The notes beneath the pieces were generated by a model. That model ran no database searches, had not been told where the DNA came from, and worked only from the letters and a program-made list of their open reading frames with translations. Positions 7,496 through 10,343 of a stretch of DNA of 10,343 bases are shown here, piece by piece (positions within the stretch are counted from its first letter, which is position 1; each line of letters begins with the position of its first letter). The DNA comes from Acidobacteriaceae bacterium (GTDB lineage Bacteria; Acidobacteriota; Terriglobia; Terriglobales; Acidobacteriaceae), in contig JASHTU010000463.1 in NCBI GenBank assembly GCA_030040395.1, positions 1 through 10,343 of the forward strand. The letters run 5' to 3'. A program made the position numbers and the translations under genes.

Positions 7496-7861
7496 TCATT
7501 TTGGATCCTTCGCGTTCAGACGACCGTCGAGGAACATCTTCAACGCGACTGCATTGTTATGCGCCTGGTCGTGAGAACTGTAAAGAAGCGAAACTGCGCC
7601 TTCGCTTGCGGCCTCGAGGATCGGTTTCCATGCGTCGGGACGCATTTTTAACTCGTCAAAATACCGGCGACAAAATTTTTCCCAGCGCGCCGGGTCATGT
7701 TGAAACCATTGACGGAGCTCGGTGCTTGGCGCAGCGTCTTTCAACCATCCATCGAGATGCAGCGCGGACTTTTTGATGCCCCTGGGCCATAACCGCTCGA
7801 CAAGGAATCGCGTTCCCTCCTGATCGCCGGGAGGGTCGTAGACGCGTTTAAGCCGAATCAT
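7496..7861 (-). CDS. DUF488 family protein (YeaO-like)
   Basis: This 121-residue protein matches the DUF488/YeaO family almost end to end; E. coli YeaO is of similar size. Typical motifs are RVYDPP (6-11), GTRFLVERLWPRGIKK (16-31), a central W-rich part (LRQWFQHDPARWEKF) and the closing LLYSSHDQAHNNAVALKMFL (92-111). The family is widespread and of unknown biochemical function; no signal peptide or membrane segment is present, so it should be cytosolic. The ATG at 7859-7861 is preceded by a G-rich GGGGGA five to six bases away that can serve as ribosome site. The gene stands alone between gaps of 386 and 251 bp, and nothing links it to its neighbours functionally. Family assignment is firm; function is unknown. 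Confidence 0.9.
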   Translation of the reverse strand: MIRLKRVYDPPGDQEGTRFLVERLWPRGIKKSALHLDGWLKDAAPSTELRQWFQHDPARWEKFCRRYFDELKMRPDAWKPILEAASEGAVSLLYSSHDQAHNNAVALKMFLDGRLNAKDPK

Positions 7862-7881
7862 TGCTGTTCCCCCGGGTTTGG

Positions 7882-7921
7882 CCTTACCTTCCAGTTAGAA
7901 TCATGCCCATTCCCTTACCTT
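7882..7921 (-). repeat. Direct repeat AAGGTAAGG x2 upstream of the DUF488 gene
   Basis: On the minus strand AAGGTAAGG occurs at 7913-7921 and again at 7882-7890, with copies 31 bp apart (about three helical turns). The nearer copy lies 20 bp before the DUF488 ATG. The spacing could suit a pair of regulator sites. The nearer copy might also act as an additional ribosome site, though it is too far away to be efficient. A chance repeat is possible. Confidence 0.3.
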
Positions 7922-8149
7922 TGATCGCCAGCCAGAGACTTGCGAGGCAATCGCGAGTGGCGCGGAGCAGCGAGACTACATCCCTTCAACAGGAGCGCCT
8001 TTTCCGCCGGCGGAGGCTGATCCCGCGGCATCCATCATAATCTTTCGCGCCTTTGCGGATTGGCAAGCAGACAGCAAACTCCCGCTGCGCCGAGGCTGCT
8101 CAGGCAATGCGGAGGGAGAACTATTCCTCTGACCGCGAATTTGTTTTTT

Positions 8150-8187
8150 CCACCCTTGCGGAAAAAGCAAACACGCCGCAAGGATGG
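8150..8187 (-). repeat. 12-bp inverted repeat with an overlapping alternative hairpin
   Basis: In minus-strand RNA, CCAUCCUUGCGG (8187-8176) pairs fully with CCGCAAGGGUGG (8161-8150), including one G-U pair, around a 14-base loop. On the plus strand the same position is a C-A mismatch, so the fold suits a minus-strand transcript. A second stem, UUUUUCC/GGAAAAA (8160-8166 with 8145-8151), uses part of the same arm and cannot form at the same time. It lies 60-100 bases past the FG-GAP stop. No U tract follows on the minus strand, so this is not a standard terminator. Confidence 0.5.
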
Positions 8188-8223
8188 GGCGCCCGCGGCG
8201 GTGCGAAAACCAGCGGTCATAGC

Positions 8224-8243
8224 ACCATCCTTCGATCGATGGT
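8224..8243 (-). other. Hairpin directly after the FG-GAP gene
   Basis: ACCATC-N8-GATGGT forms a perfect 6-bp stem starting four bases after the stop codon at 8248-8250. No T tract follows, so it is at best a stability or processing hairpin. Its GGATGG segment could also pair with the CCATCC of the structure at 8176-8187. Confidence 0.3.
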
Positions 8244-8247
8244 CGCC

Positions 8248-10212
8248 CTAGGGCCGTCCGGGAGCGATCGATTCACACGGTTTGGCGCCGCATAGCGCGC
8301 CGGTCACGCCCTCGCCTTCGGTGATGGTGTAGATCCGGTCTACGGCAGGAAGCTTCACCTTCTCCACCGCGCCCGAGGGCCAGTGAATCTCCACCTTGTC
8401 GATCGAATCGGCGTCGCCCAGGCCAAAGTGGACGCGCATGTCGTTGGAGGAGAGATAGCTGCCTCCGCTGAGCACGTCTCCGCGCTGCCGGATTCCGCTC
8501 GCGGTCAGATAGACCGTCGCTCCCACTGCATCGCGCGGGCTCTTGGAACCGCCGACTAGTTTCATCTCCACCCAGTGGTGGTGGTCCGGATTCACATTGC
8601 GCAACAGCACCGGGACCCCGTCCATATTATTGATGACCACGTCAATCTTGCCGTCGTTGAACAAATCGCCAAAGGCCGCGCCGCGGCCCACGCTCACCAC
8701 GGCCAGTCCGGTTCCCTCCACCGCTGGAACCAGATCGAACTTGCCGTTCTTCAGGTTGTGGTAAAGCAAGGGACGCTGCGCGTAGCTGGTTCCCCACCCG
8801 GGGTGTTCGTCCACCTGCGGATAGACGTGTCCATTGATAATCAGCAAATCCTTCCATCCGTCGTTGTCGTAGTCGAGGAACCCGTCGCCAAAACTGACAA
8901 ACGGGATGGATGAAACGGCGATGTCGGCCTGGTAGCTCACATCGGTAAATGCCCCCGTGCCGTCGTTCTGAAACAGAACGTTGTAATCGTCGGCAAAGTC
9001 GGTGTTGACGATGTCGAGGTGGCCGTTGTTCAGGTAATCTCCGGCAGCGATGCCCATGTTCGCAATCTCGCGGCCGCTCTCATTGAGGGCGTATCCGCTG
9101 ATGTAACTATCGTCCTCGAAGGTTCCATCGCCCTTGTTCATGTAGAGATAGTTGGGCGTGGAGTCGTTGGCAACCAGCAGGTCGGGCTTGCCGTCATTAT
9201 TGACGTCCGCGAAGAGAACGCCCAGGCCGTAATATCCATTCGGGTCGTCCACACCCAGCTTTTTGCTGACATCGGTGAAAGTCCCATCGCCGTTGTTGTG
9301 AAATAGATGGTCGTGTTCTCCCGGCAGACCGCGCGGTCCGCACATCACCTGCACTCCCCGGTACTGGCAATACGCGTAGCCCATCGCCTTCGAGCCGGAG
9401 AGTGGGGGGTTCGACAGATCGAGACGAATATAGCCAGCCACAAACAGGTCCAAACGCCCGTCGCCGTCGTAGTCGCCGAAGGTCGCACCGGTAGACCACG
9501 TGCCGATGGTGACGCCCGCTTGCTCCGCGACATCGGTAAATGTGCCGTCATGGTTGTTGCGATAGAGGCGGTTTTTCCCGTAATTGGTCACATACAGGTC
9601 GGGCCAGCCATCGTTGTTGTAGTCGCCCACCGCGCACCCGTATCCCCAGCGGTCATTCGCTACGCCAGCCGCCTGCGTCACCTCGGTGAAGGTGCCGTCA
9701 TGGTTGTTGTGGAAAAGTGCCGCGTGCGGCGGGGTGGCCTTGCCGTCCAGCGCGTCATAGGTTGAGCCGTTGACCAGGTAGATGTCGAGCCAGCCGTCGT
9801 TGTCGTAATCCAGCAGGCATACGCCCGGCCCCTTGGCTTCCAGGATCAGACGTTTCTCTGGAGTGCCGGCCTTGTGACGCCACTTCGTCAGTCCGGCTGC
9901 CGCGGCCACGTCCTGGAAGACAATGGGGCCGCTCTTTACAAAGCCGCCGGCCGTGATCGGCCGGTGCTGATTGTCGAACACAGCCGCTTGCGGGCCCGCG
10001 TTGGCCATTCCACCCGTACTTTGCCCTTGCGCCATGTTCTCACTGCCCGCGTCGCCTGCCGGATGCGCCGCGGCAGGCTCCTGGGCCCAAAGGGCGCCGG
10101 CGACGGCAAAAATAAGCAAATAAAGGGGAAAACCCCTATTTACACACTTCAAAAACTGGCCGCGGAGAGTGCCACCGCCCTCCGGATGAATCCGGACCCG
10201 ATCGAATTGCAA
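8248..10212 (-). CDS. Secreted FG-GAP/VCBS repeat protein with C-terminal ASPIC/UnbV domain (CRTAC1-like)
   Basis: The 654-residue product resembles CRTAC1-type beta-propeller proteins, which are extracellular and bind Ca2+ through DxDxDG loops; no enzymatic role is established for the bacterial forms. Calcium-loop repeats occur at about 135-143 (DYDNDGWLD), 197-205 (DYNNDGWPD), 247-255 (DYDGDGRLD), 336-344 (DVNNDGKPD), 392-400 (a degenerate DYLNNGHLD), 447-455 (DYDNDGWKD) and 516-524 (DLFNDGKID). They alternate with NNxDGTFTDV-type strands. Residues about 547-632 match ASPIC/UnbV (DAVGATV, GGSYLSSNDMRVHFGLG, VEIHWPSG). Residues 280-300 carry a Cys-x8-Cys loop (C282, C291). The start is uncertain: the longest frame opens with TTG at 10210-10212, preceded by AGAGGT at good distance and by an in-frame TAA. 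A second TTG at 10150-10152 would give a more usual signal peptide (MKCVNRG, then a hydrophobic core ending ALWAQ), but it has no close ribosome site. No ATG exists in this region. Confidence 0.9.
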   Translation of the reverse strand: MQFDRVRIHPEGGGTLRGQFLKCVNRGFPLYLLIFAVAGALWAQEPAAAHPAGDAGSENMAQGQSTGGMANAGPQAAVFDNQHRPITAGGFVKSGPIVFQDVAAAAGLTKWRHKAGTPEKRLILEAKGPGVCLLDYDNDGWLDIYLVNGSTYDALDGKATPPHAALFHNNHDGTFTEVTQAAGVANDRWGYGCAVGDYNNDGWPDLYVTNYGKNRLYRNNHDGTFTDVAEQAGVTIGTWSTGATFGDYDGDGRLDLFVAGYIRLDLSNPPLSGSKAMGYAYCQYRGVQVMCGPRGLPGEHDHLFHNNGDGTFTDVSKKLGVDDPNGYYGLGVLFADVNNDGKPDLLVANDSTPNYLYMNKGDGTFEDDSYISGYALNESGREIANMGIAAGDYLNNGHLDIVNTDFADDYNVLFQNDGTGAFTDVSYQADIAVSSIPFVSFGDGFLDYDNDGWKDLLIINGHVYPQVDEHPGWGTSYAQRPLLYHNLKNGKFDLVPAVEGTGLAVVSVGRGAAFGDLFNDGKIDVVINNMDGVPVLLRNVNPDHHHWVEMKLVGGSKSPRDAVGATVYLTASGIRQRGDVLSGGSYLSSNDMRVHFGLGDADSIDKVEIHWPSGAVEKVKLPAVDRIYTITEGEGVTGALCGAKPCESIAPGRP

Positions 10213-10304
10213 TGCCGCTTACCTCTACCGGAAATAGTACAACGGCGGTGAAGTCGGCGCCGCGCGATCGCCCCCCGGAGCCCCAGGACGCGCCGGCAGG
10301 TTTC

Positions 10305-10326
10305 GCGCCGCCGATTAAAGCGGCGC
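10305..10326. repeat. 7-bp inverted repeat GCGCCGC-N8-GCGGCGC upstream of the FG-GAP gene
   Basis: A perfect 7-bp dyad with an AT-containing 8-base centre (CGATTAAA) lies about 95 bp upstream of the TTG start. CGGCGCCC is also repeated directly at 10321-10328 and 10336-10343. It may be an operator, or a hairpin at the end of an upstream gene outside the window. No promoter could be assigned in 10213-10343, which is very GC-rich. Confidence 0.3.
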
Positions 10327-10343
10327 CCAACCTCCCGGCGCCC

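Larger units (their letters stand above)
7862..8247. other. 386-bp gap between the FG-GAP gene and the DUF488 gene
   Basis: No convincing gene was found here on either strand; the short open frames have compositions and products that I do not recognise. The stretch contains a hairpin just after the FG-GAP stop (8224-8243), a 12-bp stem with a competing fold (8150-8187), a perfect 12-bp palindrome TCCGCCGGCGGA (8003-8014) and a 9-bp direct repeat near the DUF488 start. It probably combines the 3' untranslated region of one gene with the control region of the next. Confidence 0.5.

Noticed and set aside
7404..7944. GAGACTTGCG present at 7405-7414 and 7935-7944 as possible flanking repeats of the DUF488 gene
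   Set aside because: Only 10 bp, no extension on either side and no element-like ends; insufficient evidence for a mobile unit.
8003..8014. Perfect palindrome TCCGCCGGCGGA as an operator
   Set aside because: A self-complementary GC-rich 12-mer without spacer or neighbouring promoter; likely chance.
7976..8295. Several 60-80 residue frames on both strands in the gap after the FG-GAP gene
   Set aside because: Conflicting overlapping frames, no good ribosome sites, no recognisable motif; they overlap the hairpins described there.
9019..9765. Plus-strand V/I-rich open frames of 95 and 152 residues
   Set aside because: They are the reverse complement of repeated DxDNDG/GTFTDV codons in the FG-GAP gene, which explains their repetitive look.

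Overview
The window looks like part of an Acidobacteria chromosome (Candidatus Solibacter / Koribacter-like). This is inferred from the gene types, not from a marker gene: an Oar-like TonB-dependent receptor with an N-terminal carboxypeptidase-regulatory domain, a large FG-GAP/ASPIC-UnbV ('CRTAC1') exported protein, Tat-exported enzymes with short beta-rich add-on domains, and moderately high GC. All six convincing genes lie on the minus strand, so the window is transcribed from high to low coordinates. No rRNA, tRNA, CRISPR array or intact mobile element was seen.

Layout in transcription order. (1) 10212-8248: secreted FG-GAP repeat protein with a C-terminal ASPIC/UnbV domain, probably using a TTG start. 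(2) A 386-bp gap with several dyads and a short direct repeat. (3) 7861-7496: small DUF488 (YeaO-like) protein. (4) A 251-bp gap with a weak candidate promoter for the next gene. (5) 7244-5712: berberine-bridge-type FAD oxidoreductase with both residues for bicovalent flavin attachment. (6) 5715-4552: Tat-exported beta-propeller lactonase of the 6-phosphogluconolactonase type, joined to the oxidase by an ATGA overlap and followed by a plausible terminator. (7) A 350-bp regulatory gap with a consensus-like promoter preceded by two 21-bp tandem repeats. (8) 4201-2588: Tat-exported PLP enzyme of the SelA/DgaE fold with an extra C-terminal beta domain. (9) A 197-bp gap. (10) 2390-1: TonB-dependent receptor, cut off by the window edge.

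How the genes may work together (inference). BBE-type oxidases of the glucooligosaccharide oxidase kind make aldonolactones, and a lactonase opens these to aldonic acids, so the coupled pair forms a sensible two-step module. The next gene belongs to the fold that includes D-glucosaminate-6-phosphate ammonia-lyase. The three enzymes could therefore form an extracytoplasmic route from a (2-amino) sugar to its aldonate and on to a deaminated keto-acid, with the outer-membrane receptor importing substrate. The PLP gene has its own promoter, so this is a neighbourhood hypothesis and not a single operon.

The most notable non-coding signal is at 4331-4402: a TTGACA-17-TACGAT promoter with two ATCA-N3-TGAT dyads centred near -42 and -63. 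That layout resembles activator sites, or alternatively a solo IS21-family end supplying a -35 box.
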